From Margaritifera margaritifera (Eukaryota; Mollusca; Bivalvia; Unionida; Margaritiferidae), in assembly GCA_029931535.1 (NCBI GenBank), contig JAQPZY010000602.1, positions 124,001 through 188,000 of the forward strand: a stretch of DNA of 64,000 nt, written 5' to 3'. Position 1 is the first letter of the stretch. Every line of letters starts with the position of its first letter. Shown here in pieces: positions 34,680 to 45,671 of this stretch. A program made the position numbers and the translations under genes. Under the pieces are notes generated by a model. The model saw only the letters and a list, made by a program, of their open reading frames with translations, was not told the origin of the DNA and did not search any database.

Positions 34680-35400
34680 GTTAACAAAATGTCTAGTAAC
34701 ATTGAAAATAATCAAAGTCTTCATTATCGTTATTTCCGAGTCAAATATACCCATGAACTAATTATCATCCGTTTATTTCATTTCAGTGTAGTCAATACCA
34801 CGATCCCCACTGCCTAAAATATCAATTACCGCCACAAATTTGTATATATTTTCATCAAAATCGGCATCCACAATAGTCATCAGTCATCACTTGCCGCTTC
34901 AGTACTGTCCGCCATTTTGATCTTTGCTCGTTAAAATTCAGTTTTGAAATAAACTTTTCTACTAACCAGTTATCATCAAATCTGTTCATTTCGTCGAAAA
35001 GTCAAATTCGCTATCTGTACTGCATACAACGTCAATGTTCCCTACACAATTGTCTAAACTTTTTTTAAAATTATCATCCACATCATAATTCGCCGCTTCA
35101 GTGATGTACGCCAATTTGATCTCTGCACGTTAAAACTCCTGTTTGAATTCAAATTTTCAAATAACCAGTGATCATCAACTCCGATCATTTTGATGAAGTA
35201 AAGATAACGATCCCTACTGCCTAAATTGTAAATTTTCCACACGAAATTGTCTTTATTTTCAACTAATTCTGCAAGCACATAACTGCCATCACTTGCTGCT
35301 TGAGCAGTAGTCGCCATTTTCGATCTCCGCACGTAAAAACTCGATTTTTAAATCAAATTTTACCAGTTTTGGAGTTGTTGAAACTCATTCTGTGACTGCA
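34680..35400 (-). repeat. ~200-bp tandem repeat derived from coding sequence
   Basis: On the minus strand the ATG (or its equivalent) recurs at 35317, 35114 and 34914, so the period is 203 and 200 bp. A partial fourth unit lies upstream to about 35400 and the last decays towards 34680. Each unit reads M-A-x-x-x-x-A-A-S-D-like at its start, then an E-N-x-x-x-F-V-x-x-I block, then DD-x-W-L-x-E and finally QRS-x-W-R-T, which overlaps the next unit's start in another frame. The 93-codon frame 35332-35054 is the best preserved, beginning MRRSKMATTAQAASDGSYV. Units have independent frameshifts and stops. The parent protein was not recognised. Confidence 0.75.
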
Positions 35401-36420
35401 TTTGTGTACTTTCTGCCTTTATTTCATTCTTTTCAAAAGAGCACACGTACAATGATAATGTAGTACACGGTTAAATGTACGTTTCCGCTAAGTGGTAGAC
35501 AGAATCCAGTGAACATACGACCGGAGCCATATCCCGATGGCAAAGGTAAAGTACGACTGGAGTCGTATCCGGATGGAAAGAATTAAAGTTAAATGCTGTA
35601 GTTTAAAGAAATGTTTATCCACATTATAAGTAAATCAGCCCAATGTGTAATGTTGTGTAATGTGCACTATGATCAATTCTCGTTTTTTCCTAGAGATGCC
35701 TAATTCAATGTGAAAATCAAAAAAAAAATACTTAAGAGAAGAATTAACATAAAAATCCTGCTTTACAATTCTCGTAGGCATGGATATGGAAATATAATGT
35801 TTAATTAGATTCTTGTGCCAATGACAGCCAGTTGCATCATCAATTACATGTTTACTGATTCTGTAAACGTTTTTACAGGCTGTAAACTAAACCAAGCTGT
35901 TTAGACGTGTAAATGCTGCAGCCTTAGTGAAGGATAAAATCGAACATTTGCAACAATAACAACACTAATGATGATGATAATAATAACAACAACAATGCAA
36001 ATAATGATGATGATGATGATGATTGTCATAATGGTGAAAATGAGAATGATGATGGCAACAATGTAGAAGAAACAGAATAACAGTTATGGACAAAGCCAAA
36101 AAAATCAGATACATGTAGCCCAATGTCCAGGGCCGTTCTAAATCTAGATTAGGCCACTCCCAGATCCCAGATTCAAAGGGAGTTGTCCATTGGGCTTGAG
36201 TAGAGTGACACTGAGCGTTTTAGATTTCGGTAGATGAGATAGGTCAGCTCTCTTCTATACCCCATGACTTTACTACTTTTACCTCGATCGTCACACACGA
36301 GTGCGTGCAATGTGGGATTATAAAATATAATTCTAACGCTAGCGTGAAAGACTTGCATAGTAAAATCAGCTAGCGCGACAATTTAGTTGTTATTAATTTT
36401 TTTTAAATAGTTTAATTTTT
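35401..36420. other. stretch without gene; short repeats
   Basis: A 36/37-bp duplication (35517-35589) and a trinucleotide-rich tract of AAC/ATG/GAT words (about 35950-36060) are present. No gene is supported. Confidence 0.45.
35517..35589 (+). repeat. two ~36-bp units reading YPDG
   Basis: ACGACCGGAGCCATATCCCG and ACGACTGGAGTCGTATCCGG start units at 35517 and 35553. In one plus-strand frame both read R-x-E-x-Y-P-D-G-K before a stop at about 35583, and third-position changes conserve that peptide, which hints at coding origin. Confidence 0.5.
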
Positions 36421-37335
36421 AGTTTTAATATCATAAAAGTCTTTCAGTGAAAACCCGATTCTGCATGTAATATGACCATTCTTTCAGGCGAAATAGTGAT
36501 AACAAGATTTTCAAGATGGCCACGATTGCAGGCATATTGAATGTCTCAATCACACCATTAAAACCAACTAGACATGATAAGAAGTTGTTTAGTAAAAAAT
36601 CCATGTTGATATGACCATCCAATTTAGGAGGAGCAGTGATAAAAATATTTTCAAGATGGCCACTGTTGTGGCCATATTGGACACCAGATTGACACCATTT
36701 TTAGTTTGGATCAACTATACATCATAATAAGTTTTGTGATGAAATATTACTTTTTCTTTAGTACGATTAGCAATAATAAGATTTCAAAGATGGCCAGTGT
36801 GGTGGCCATATTGAACATCAGATTGGCACCATTCTCATTTAGGAACAATTTGACATCATAAGAAGTCTTCTGGTTAAAACCCCATGGCAATATTACATTT
36901 TGTTCAGAAGTAGCGACAAGAATTTCAAGATGTTCACCTTGGTGGCCATATTGAACACCAGATCGGCATCATTTTCATTTAGGACCAACTAGATATCATA
37001 AGATGTCTTTTAGTGAAAACCCCCCGTTGATATGACCATCCATTCAGGAAAAGTATTGATAACAAGATTTTCTTCTGGTGAAAGCCCCATGTCAATTTGA
37101 CTCTCCGTCCAGGAGGAGTAGCAATAACAAGATTTTCAGATGGCCACTGTGGTGGCCATATTGGATGTCTGAGTGGCACCATTTTGATTTAGTATCAAGT
37201 AGACCATGATATGAAAGTGTGTGCAAAGTTTTATGATAATCCTCCAAATAGTTTAGGAACAGTAGTGATAAAAAACTTGTGCTAATGGATGAATGGACTA
37301 CAGACCATCCCATAAGAGCATCTGGTCAATGAGCA
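36421..37335 (-). repeat. tandem repeat family R2 (~146-bp unit), minus orientation
   Basis: Units containing GATGGCCACTGTGGTGGCCATATTG, with an adjacent 'GGCACCATTTTCATTTAGGACCAACT' segment, recur about every 146 bp. The right end carries the family head (CCCATAAGAGCATCTGGTCAATGAGCAG). The whole block is the reverse complement of the array at 50713-52040, including the head segment. Both arrays therefore belong to one family inserted in opposite directions. No protein is conserved between units. Confidence 0.88.
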
Positions 37336-37529
37336 GCAGAACTAAAATCAGCCAGTTTAATGCATTTTTAATATGGTCCTGCAAGGCAGGTGGATTTTGA
37401 GTCAGATCAATTAACTTTTTTTAAAGGAACTTGCCCTGGGCCCGTATCAATGTAAAGTATTTGAGCACTGATGGGATATATGAATGTGGATTAAAATCTA
37501 TAAAAGGACCTTCAATGAGATGATTTAAG

Positions 37530-37531
<2 letters not shown>

Positions 37532-37574
<43 letters not shown>
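37532..37574. repeat. (GA)n microsatellite
   Basis: About 43 bp of GA dinucleotides. It lies next to the 3' end of the SINE-like element that follows, and could be its tail. Confidence 0.95.
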
Positions 37575-37578
<4 letters not shown>

Positions 37579-37579
37579 T

Positions 37580-37750
37580 AGTTTACATTTTTGTCTTTTA
37601 TGGCACATCGACACATTAAGACTTTATAGTGCAGAGACAATGTAAGTAAAGTACATTGTTCAAGGTCACACCAAGGCAACAAACCTGGACTGGCATGTCT
37701 GGATATCGAACCCATGACCCTTGGATTATAAATCGTACGCTCTGTCAAAT
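37580..37750 (-). mobile_element. tRNA-derived SINE-like element
   Basis: Read on the minus strand from about 37750: GAGCGTACG (A-box-like, 37735-37743) is followed by GGGTTCGATATCC (about 37701-37713), close to the polymerase III B box GGTTCGANTCC. The tail region AATGTACTTTACTTACATTG is seen at about 37635-37660, and the simple GA/TC repeat lies beyond it. This layout suits a SINE with a tRNA-like head. The head is too diverged to be a functional tRNA gene. Confidence 0.6.
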
Positions 37751-38759
37751 GAAATGCCAAGAGAGCGAGGGGGGTGGGGGTGGAAGGCATTGACCATTAT
37801 CTTACCTAATATTTCGTATATTTTTGTATACTCTCAAACTCTGTGTTGTGGAGACACAAAGGAGAGGGAGAAGCAGAAAGAAAGAAAGGGATTTGTATTA
37901 GCCACATAACATAATATCTTAATGCATAAACTCTGTGTGCATACGTGTGTGTGTGCGTGCGTGCGTGCGTGTGTGTGAAGATCAATAACAGTAAGTAAAG
38001 GTCACGATTTAAATATATGGTAAGGGTTCTATAAGTTTTATCTGAGATGGTGTGAGTTCGTGTGTGAGATAGCATTGTTTATCAATTCACCAAAATTTGG
38101 TACTTTTTAGCTGGATTGAAAGATAACATTTTAATCACCATGTATGGATGAGATTTGTTTTTCTTTGTGACGTTCCCTATAATCTATATCAGCGAATTAT
38201 TTCAGACAATTGTACAAAGAATGATCATTCACATCTTTCTGCGGTCCGTTCAAGGTTTTAATCACACCCAAGCATTGAATGCTGTAATGATGTTATTAAT
38301 TTATATTGATTTTTCCTAATTATCGTGCCTACAGGTCATTAATATTGCATAAGTCGACGTTAAATAAAAACCTTTTCTTACATTATCTCATCTTGCATTG
38401 TCCAATCACATGGTGTGAGAGAGAGGGGATGGGGTGGGGGATATTGGCTATGCACATGATTATTGCTAGCAGTTGATCGTTTCAAATAAACGACATGCAC
38501 AGACACTGAGAACTGACTATCGATCATATTACAATAAATATCCAAACAGAACTCATAATACGAATCATACAGTATATAGGCCAGTAGTGCAGGGTCTGGA
38601 GATCTGATACTTCAGCCACTGCCAAAATTATAAATATAAGAAATAACTGGGCAAAAAAGGCATAAAGAGTAATATATGTGTCTATCTGGCACATTTCTAA
38701 TGGTAATATACGTTTTAATGATAAAGATTCAACTCATACGGAGCACAAATTTCCTTGCC
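37751..38759. other. stretch without gene
   Basis: A GT/GC-rich tract (about 37937-37978) and short GA-rich patches are present; no gene is supported. Confidence 0.45.
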
Positions 38760-39355
38760 TCTCACGCCGGCAAGTCTAAGTTTGGTGACCTGCATTTTAA
38801 CAAAGCGATACAATGCAAAATAATCAGTAAATAAAAGAAGAATACATTATTGTACCACACTGTAAGCAAAAACGCCACTCTTCTTCAATAAAGGATAAAT
38901 AACAAGCATAATAACTTACCATAATGCAAAAAAAACAAAACAAAAAAAATGAAATACGCATTGTGAATCGAATTGAAGTTACGCGATCTTTACTCTACCT
39001 TCCTTGAACTTTCCCGCTAGGGGACTCAAAAAAGATATATGTACGATTTTTGGACTCCCGAAAAGTGCATATCTTTAAAATATGTTATATTTCTGCATAT
39101 TTATAATAAAGACGCGCATTTAAAAACAAATATCATTCTACTTCTTTATGAAGAAGTTCAGACAAAGATATATACTCATTTTCACCGAAAATAATGCATA
39201 AAAAAGGCCTTTCAACCTAATGTAAGTTCTTACACTAGCCAGATATAGCCCCCTTAACTTTGAAGGCTAACTTTATGAAAATTGGAGGCTTAATTATTCA
39301 AAATGGAGTTTATTATTATTTTCAGGCCTATGGGATTGTTCCTAAACAAAATAAG
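38760..39355 (+). repeat. dispersed repeat family R1, copy 2
   Basis: Same family and orientation as 1490-1995. Landmarks are TTTGGTGACCTGCATTTT (38778), CCCGCTAGGGGACTC (about 39011), AAAAAGATATATGTACGA (about 39028), ATTTCTGCATATTTATAATA (about 39090) and TACACTAGCCAGATATAG (about 39231). It has about 90 bp of A-rich sequence (about 38890-38985) not present in copy 1. Confidence 0.8.
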
Positions 39356-40143
39356 AATCCGATTGAAAAAGAAAAAAAGTAGAAAAATGTATCGTCAATA
39401 CACGCTTCGAAGCAATATCCGTTTCTGTATGATTTATTTATTTTGTTTATTTTGTTTGGCTGTGACATTGTATCCTAGTGTAACCGAAATTTGTTGTACC
39501 GTATTATCTCTTTATCGTAATCATATTTGAACGCATTGAAAGCGCGGCTTTTAAATATTTCAAATTCATTCGACCGAGTTCCCGCTTATTGTAAGTTATA
39601 AGGTTTTGTTTCGGCCTTGACTCAGACCTATGCCTTCAGAAAGACATATTTTGTGGAGACACTTATCCCCTATTAACACATGACCTGTATGGATCTACAA
39701 CTTATCCCATCGAACCAGATATTGAGGGTTTCATTTTATTTTCCTGTTTTAATATATTGCATCCAGATATTAAATCGGTATCATCAATCTGACAAAGAAC
39801 GGAAACTCCAGGGTAGGACAACATGTAAAACGGATTCTGGCTTTTGAGATAATGAAGCAGGATGTCGCCTCACGGAGCATGAAACTTTTACACACCGGGG
39901 CTCGTATTGTTGCTTACAATTTTCCTATCAGTCATACATGTACTATATAAAACTACAATGGAGGATACTTCTCTCCTTTCTCGCGCGACCTATTTAAGAA
40001 TCGACGCTAATATTTCAAGCAACACTTCGCATAGCATAATACATTTGGTACCGATGCTTATCTCAGGCATTCGACTTTGTACGCCAAAACAAAGTTTGAC
40101 TTACTACCAGACCTTTAAGGAATGACATACCATTTTCCCACGC
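39356..40143. other. stretch without recognised gene
   Basis: Short open frames at 39303-39530 and 39907-40125 show no domain or splice evidence. Confidence 0.4.
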
Positions 40144-40350
40144 TAATGGTCGTGATGGCCATGATCGCGCCCACTTAATATGCATGTACAACGCACTGAA
40201 TAGAATTCTGCCCCCTTATTGGTCGACTGAAAATCAGGTTATCATTAGCGTAGTACGTCATTTTCTGTCAACCAATGAGAGGGCCATATTTCATTAAGCT
40301 CGATGCACTTGCTTATTAAGCGGGCGCGATCATGGCCATGTGACCATTAT
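40144..40350. mobile_element. 207-bp foldback (long inverted-repeat) element
   Basis: The left arm (about 40144-40240) and right arm (about 40254-40350) are reverse complements with moderate divergence over nearly the whole element. Both ends share the TAATGGTC terminus, the block GGCCATGATCGCGCCC with CTTAATA, a second block around ATTGGT with GACTGAAAAT, and only about 13 bp separate the arms. This is the structure of a foldback MITE. No target duplication beyond a possible TA was seen. Confidence 0.88.
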
Positions 40351-40756
40351 AACAGGATGAAGCCGGAATGAGATTGGATAAGCGAAGACACCGAAAGCTA
40401 TTGGGTTAATGAGATGTTTATTTACAAATGCAACTTAACGATGAATGATTCTGACACCATTGTAACAAAAGGATATAGGGATAATGATATAGTTTCCAGC
40501 ATGGAACCAATCAACAACAAGTAACTTTAACGAGAAAATCAAATAAAGATCAACAAATAGAACTTGTAAACAACTATGAACACTGTTCTATCACCAATCA
40601 ACGAATGAAAGTATATGATTGACACCCTAATACAAACAAAGTCTTATTTATCACCAAGGGTGACCAAAGCATGTGATTTATATACAACTACGAATAATGT
40701 ATCATTAGTAATTTATCCACAAGTAGGACGCATGTATTATGAACTTAGCAATATAT
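40351..40756. other. AT-rich stretch without gene
   Basis: No feature is supported here. Confidence 0.4.
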
Positions 40757-40920
40757 AACTCATTTAGCGATATTTGAAATATGAATTCTTTAAGTTATCA
40801 CTCATTTAGCGATATTGAAATACGAATGCATGAATTTATGAATTTATCAATTTATCACTCATTTAGCGATATTTGAATTATGCATTTACGAATGCATCAT
40901 TTATATAGCGATATTGACAT
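40757..40920. repeat. four imperfect units around CTCATTTAGCGATATT
   Basis: The word CTCATTTAGCGATATT recurs at about 40759, 40801, 40858 and (changed to CATTTATATAGCGATATT) 40897. Spacing is 39-57 bp, with variable ATGAATTTAT spacer sequence. Confidence 0.85.
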
Positions 40921-40938
40921 AACCAATTACAACATGCA

Positions 40939-40944
<6 letters not shown>

Positions 40945-40986
<42 letters not shown>
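40945..40986. repeat. (AT)n microsatellite
   Basis: About 42 bp of AT dinucleotides. Confidence 0.95.
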
Positions 40987-40988
<2 letters not shown>

Positions 40989-41335
40989 TGGAGTCCAGTT
41001 GACGACCAAGATGTATTTCCGGTTCCTCCGCTCTAGTCAATGGTCAAAGAGCCACCACGCATTGGTCCACCCCTCCCACTCTGTTGAAGGATCCCTCGCT
41101 AGAGAGCCTTCTCATTCAACACAGACCCGATGGTCGCAAAGCCTTGGTCCCTCACATCGAGAACACCAGTACTTTCTTCCGAGCCAACGTCACCAGACAC
41201 AGCATACATGTCACAAGGAACCCCACTGAGTTTTAAGACTCCACACCACCAAACCATACACAAAAGAAGCTATACAGCTGAAGATTGCTCCCGTAAAGTG
41301 GTAAGCTTCCTGACAAGACTCGTCATATTGTAATT
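40987..41335. other. C-rich, GC-richer island open on both strands
   Basis: Base composition changes sharply after the (AT)n tract. The plus strand holds overlapping open frames (40999-41229 and 41130-41333) rich in serine, histidine and proline. The minus strand frame reads GVLDVRDQGFATIGSVLNEK at about 41165-41100 and looks at least as protein-like. No family was recognised on either strand. It may be a piece of a retroelement or an unrelated exon. Confidence 0.3.
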
Positions 41336-42542
41336 TTACATAGAGAATTCGCTCTATAAGTACCCTAGCTGTGATGAATATGCGCAGCTAGAGAACTCGA
41401 GGTACTTGGATTTTCACTGCAGGCAATTTGCACATGTAGCAAGGGATGAATCGCGCTCCGTATTTCGAAATAACTAGAGCCGAAAAAATAAACCACCCTA
41501 GAGCAACGCTGTACGCGGCAACGAAACCCGAGTACATTTTCTTTCACCCATATACATTGATATACGGCCATGTCGACCGGTAGCGTGGGAAAATGATCTG
41601 TCATTACTTCAAGGTCTGGTAATAAGTTTTGTATGCGAAATAATGTGTGTGTATGTGTGTGTATGTGTGTGTGTGTGTTCGTGTTCTTCGTTCATATCTC
41701 CGAAACTATTCAAATCAGTATCAATAACCCAATGGGTTGTCCTGTATGTTGCCATTGAATTATATAATACAAATTATCTAGACCTATATAAATATTGGTG
41801 GAATAACAATAAACCTATGGGTCTGTACTGTTGCTGGGGCACTGAGAAAGATGCGGTGATAGGCTATATTTGCGGCTATTGTCTCTCATAATTTACTATA
41901 GGTTAGATTTGTTCCTTTTTAAACGCTCTAGACCCTTCGTAATTTGTGTTTCTTCTGATTTGTTATCGTTTTCATTGATTTCTGTTTATCATTTCTTCTT
42001 TTTTTCCAACAATGCATACATGATTCATTGATGTTATTTCATTTTGCTATAAGAATCATTTTTGAATGCTTGACTTTTTAGTATTTGAGTTTGATCTATT
42101 TATCATTTTATTTGATTCCACATTTCCTCCAATATCGTATCTTTTATTTCATCCTCTAAATTGAAGCACTACTTTATTAGTTGTTTCATGATAACCAAAG
42201 AAATTTAAATTTGATATATGATTGATCTGCAAGAGATACACACTAATGTTGACGAAAGCAATCAGATAGATCCGTTTCGTTAAAGAAACATACCCCATTT
42301 AACCGACCAAGGCATTCATCGGTTACCATCGCATTTCAACCAACCGAAATGTGTGTCGACGGCTCTTGAAAACGCCTCCACTTGCTTGTGCCAGGATTTT
42401 ATTTCGTCAGGAAAAAAAACATCAGTGTAAGTATAGTCTAACTGAAGCAATTAGACTTGCATCTGTGCAACAGTGTCAATATGGGCTGCCAAGGATGTGA
42501 GATATTGCTGCAAATTTGGCCACTAGTTCCCTCGGTCAGTCG
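41336..42542. other. stretch without recognised gene
   Basis: A GT/GTAT-rich tract lies at 41645-41678. No coding feature is supported. Confidence 0.45.
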
Positions 42543-42544
42543 AC

Positions 42545-43030
42545 CGGGGAGTTAGTCCAATAAATTAACCACTCAAACCTATGTTGATACTGATGGACGT
42601 TTTGTGGGTGTGATGTCACCTATTAATAAAATATAGGAATTGTTTGCAGACAAATCTGTCCGCAACATATTCGTGTACATTCTAGACACTTACCGGTATC
42701 TCTCACGTCTCTTGAGCTACCGTACGTGGATGGGTCCTTTTGGCGATATGTACAGAATATGTCCGGTTCAAATCTTAGGTTTTGACGACTTGTAAATCCA
42801 CGTGGAATAACACAACCTATGTCCTGTAGCCATTTTGAATTTCGTGGCTACATTCGGCTGTTACCAAATACCGGTAAGTGTCTAAACTGTACGCTGGTGT
42901 GTTCCGGACAGATTTGCATGCAGCAAAATTGCACATTTTTTATGAATAGGTGACATCACACCCACACAACGTCCATCAATATCAACACAGGTTTGGGGGA
43001 GGGGGGGCAGATTTATCGGACTACCGGGGA
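42545..43030. mobile_element. ~490-bp element with ~150-bp terminal inverted repeats
   Basis: The left arm (about 42550-42700) contains in order TAGTCC, GTTGATACTGATGGACGT, GGGTGTGATGTCACCTATT, AAATCTGTCCG and AGACACTTACCGGTAT. The right arm (about 42872-43025) holds the same blocks in reverse complement and reverse order. The internal 170 bp includes a smaller inverted repeat (ACGTGGAT at about 42725 with ATCCACGTGG at about 42797). The right arm also has a G run (about 42993-43006). No transposase is encoded, so it would be a non-autonomous DNA element. Confidence 0.88.
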
Positions 43031-44339
43031 ATACGCTATACAACACGGCTAGTCGCTTGTGCTGGCAGTAAGACGTTGACCCGTCCCTGTAATAAATAGC
43101 AGGGTATACGTCTTACATTGCAGGACTAGCAGGAGCAGTGTTCTCCCTCGTCCTCGGTAGTTGGTGTCCTTCAAAGGGATTTTTACCGAGTATTGTATTG
43201 AAGCTTGAGGAGAGAGAGAGATAGAGAGAAAGAGAAAGAGAGAGCCTGCGAAAACAAAGTTGCTTTAATAATGATGTTATGGCGACGATATATCAACAAA
43301 ATTAACAGATTTTAGCCATAATTTGTCTTGCTTACATATGGTGGATGTTACCATAGCGACACCACGTACTCTGTTACTTGGAATACATCTGGATTATACG
43401 TTGAGCATCTTGTCTAAGTTGTGTAGAAATAATTATCTTCTACCGAAATTAACAATTCGCCCAATATTCGGATCTTCAGTAAGACGCCACCGTATATCTC
43501 CAGCTATCGTTAGGTACAAGTCATTGGGTCGCAGAAAACATACATCTTTGGTATCTTTGTAAGCTTTCTGATTGTTGTTATATCTATATCATTATTGTGA
43601 AATTCACAGGATTCGAATTCGGATGCATCTTATTGAAATAAAGCGTCATCTCACACTTGCGACTTAATATATGTTATTTTACGAGATATGCCATTCACCT
43701 TTTGGGGGAGGGGGAGTGGAGGCGGCGGGGAAGGGAGAGTGGGAAATCATGTGAATTTTTTTAATAGAGAAATCACTATGGCGTATATCTCGTTATTGAT
43801 AATGGATCAACTTTAGTTTCCAATTCATTAAATATAACATTAATAAACATTAATATAAAGGTGAGAAAATCGTGGAAATAAATGTATTAAATCAGGGAAT
43901 CATTTCTCATTAAAAGAACGAAATATTGCACCATTTGACGTTTACATTGAATTGGTAACAAAATAAGGTATAATGTAAGCTTCCCACGCTGATACATACA
44001 CAAAACGCTTTGGTCGCCGATGTTCTGAACATCTGGTTTTCATTCTTAAGTATACGGTGTAGCAACATCCGGCAATTACTAATGTACAAAATATCTGCAC
44101 GTTTTTGTGTGTAATTATTTATGATTAAAAATGCATACATTCTTATTTTGTTGTGATTTTGGCAGGATTTACGCACTCAAGTCAATCCTAAACATAAGCA
44201 TAAGTGCCATAACGGGGGGGTGGGGGGTGGGGGGGTGGACCACTGGATTTTTATTGGTCGCTTTTCTTTATTAAAAGCGGTCGTTGATAAGAATTTAATA
44301 CATATTTCAGGGAGAGAGACCTCTTCCAAACTGTATGAG
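43031..44339. other. stretch without recognised gene; GA and G tracts
   Basis: A (GA)n tract at about 43209-43245, a G-rich patch at about 43700-43740 and a G-run cluster at 44214-44237 are present. Mirror frames at 43323-43562 and 43910-44176 match nothing. Confidence 0.45.
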
Positions 44340-45480
44340 TTTTATCTGAATCTGAGAGGGGGGAGGCCAACATCGGCCCTTATCATCAAACCTGCCCTTT
44401 TTTTTTTTTTTTTGCTTGCGTTATTTTTAGCATAGCGTAACCTATACAATTGATATTTTTCAATCAGAATGAAGGCTTTAAATAGATCAACAAACTTGTC
44501 ATTTCCAAGAAAGACATCACTTTTGGAAATCATAATATATGGTATATAGTTCCTAATCCATACAATAAAGGATTTCCAAAAATCTTCAATAACGGTACAA
44601 TCATAAAATCAGTGTTCAATAATTTTTTACTTCTTCTTTGCAAAAAGTGCATGTATCATAAACAGTTAATTTTTTTTAAATACTGACTTGATACAATAAT
44701 TATGTGCATTAATTTAGACTAAAAGGCATATAAATTTGTATCTTTGGTGCACTTCTTAGCCAAGATTAGCGATTGTTTTTCCAGGTGTGATCACTTATCT
44801 GGCACCTTAATTGTCAGTACCGAAAAGCCTAATGTTTTCCGTAAGATTTATTTATTTTATTATTTACCGAATCTTGATATACAAATTTTTAATTCTTATT
44901 ATCTAAGAGCAGTTATTTTTCTTCTGACTTTACATTCATAAGAGTGTTTCCCTTGTCGATAACATTTTTGATCTTTCTTTTCCAGTGACCAGGCATTTTT
45001 GAAATAATTGAAAAATATTCAATGTAATTATTAGTGCGACCTTTTGACGTAGTGTTTCAACATTTAATAATGATCTATGACTATCAAAGAGATGTTTGAT
45101 ACATGATATTCCATTTTAACGCCATTTTGTATAGGAAAGTTATTAATATCAACACAATTTAGAATATCCTGTGACAAGTATTCTTCCACTGACGACGGAT
45201 CCTTTTTCCATGTTGCAAAGGCATGAATAACACCTTGCCAACATGTGTTACTATTTAATTTTGTCTCCCCTAATTTAATATCTGGATGCCTCCAAATTTT
45301 TCCAAAATTAGATGTTTTGCTATATTATGCCAAAGTCTTTCTTCATTTGCAAAAAGGTGTTTAATCCTTGTGATCTTCTTGTGTTGAATAAACGAATGAA
45401 TATGACACATGTTTGATGTGAATAACATTAAGAAAATCATTTAAATAGTCAAAACAATATAATTTGGTATTTACTATTTT
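44340..45480 (-). mobile_element. L1/Tx1-like LINE, C-terminal ORF2 fragment, minus strand
   Basis: Reading downwards from about 45480 on the minus strand: SNTCWQGVIHAFATWKKDPS then YLSQDILNCVDINNFPIQNG (about 45245-45130), KKCTKDTNLYAF (about 44760-44725), HFLQRRS/CKEE around a cysteine-rich motif (about 44650-44630), and the 63-codon frame 44533-44342. The last is preceded by FWKSFIVWIRNYIPYIMISK and contains DLFKAFILIEKYQLYRLRYA. This order (connection region, zinc-like motif, aromatic C-terminal helices) is that of the end of L1/Tx1-like ORF2. Several stops and shifts are present. It lies directly upstream of the receptor gene in the opposite direction. Confidence 0.78.
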
Positions 45481-45513
45481 TCATGCCTGTGTTCTTCGTG
45501 TGTCAAAAGGTGT

Positions 45514-45563
45514 TCTCTCTCTATCTCTCTCTCTCTATCTCTCTCTCTCTCTCTATCTCTCTC
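45514..45563. repeat. (CT)n microsatellite just upstream of the receptor gene
   Basis: About 50 bp of CT dinucleotides with occasional CTAT. It lies 48 bp before the start codon of the IgSF gene. A CATTTCAG acceptor-like site follows at about 45584-45591, so this tract could be the pyrimidine-rich end of a 5' UTR intron. Confidence 0.95.
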
Positions 45564-45610
45564 GCAGCGTATAATAAATTGTGTCATTTCAGATTCTTTT
45601 TAAAGTTACA

Positions 45611-45671
45611 ATGGCGAGGAAACTAACATTGTTATTGTTGGAACTCTTTGTTCAGGCTAGGATTACTGTTG
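45611..45671 (+). CDS. IgSF receptor exon 1: signal peptide
   Basis: The ATG at 45611 opens MARKLTLLLLELFVQARITV: a basic n-region, a leucine-rich hydrophobic core and a polar end, which is a standard signal peptide. The exon ends at a strong donor (GTTG then GTAAGTAC at 45672), leaving phase 1. The codon completed with exon 2 is glutamate. This ATG was chosen because it is the only one giving a signal peptide in frame with the Ig exon. The acceptor-like TTTCAG at about 45591 suggests an upstream untranslated exon. Intron 1 is about 1.8 kb. Confidence 0.8.

Noticed and set aside
41643..41891. Open frame starting in a GT-rich tract
   Set aside because: Its start is microsatellite-derived and the rest lacks any recognised domain.
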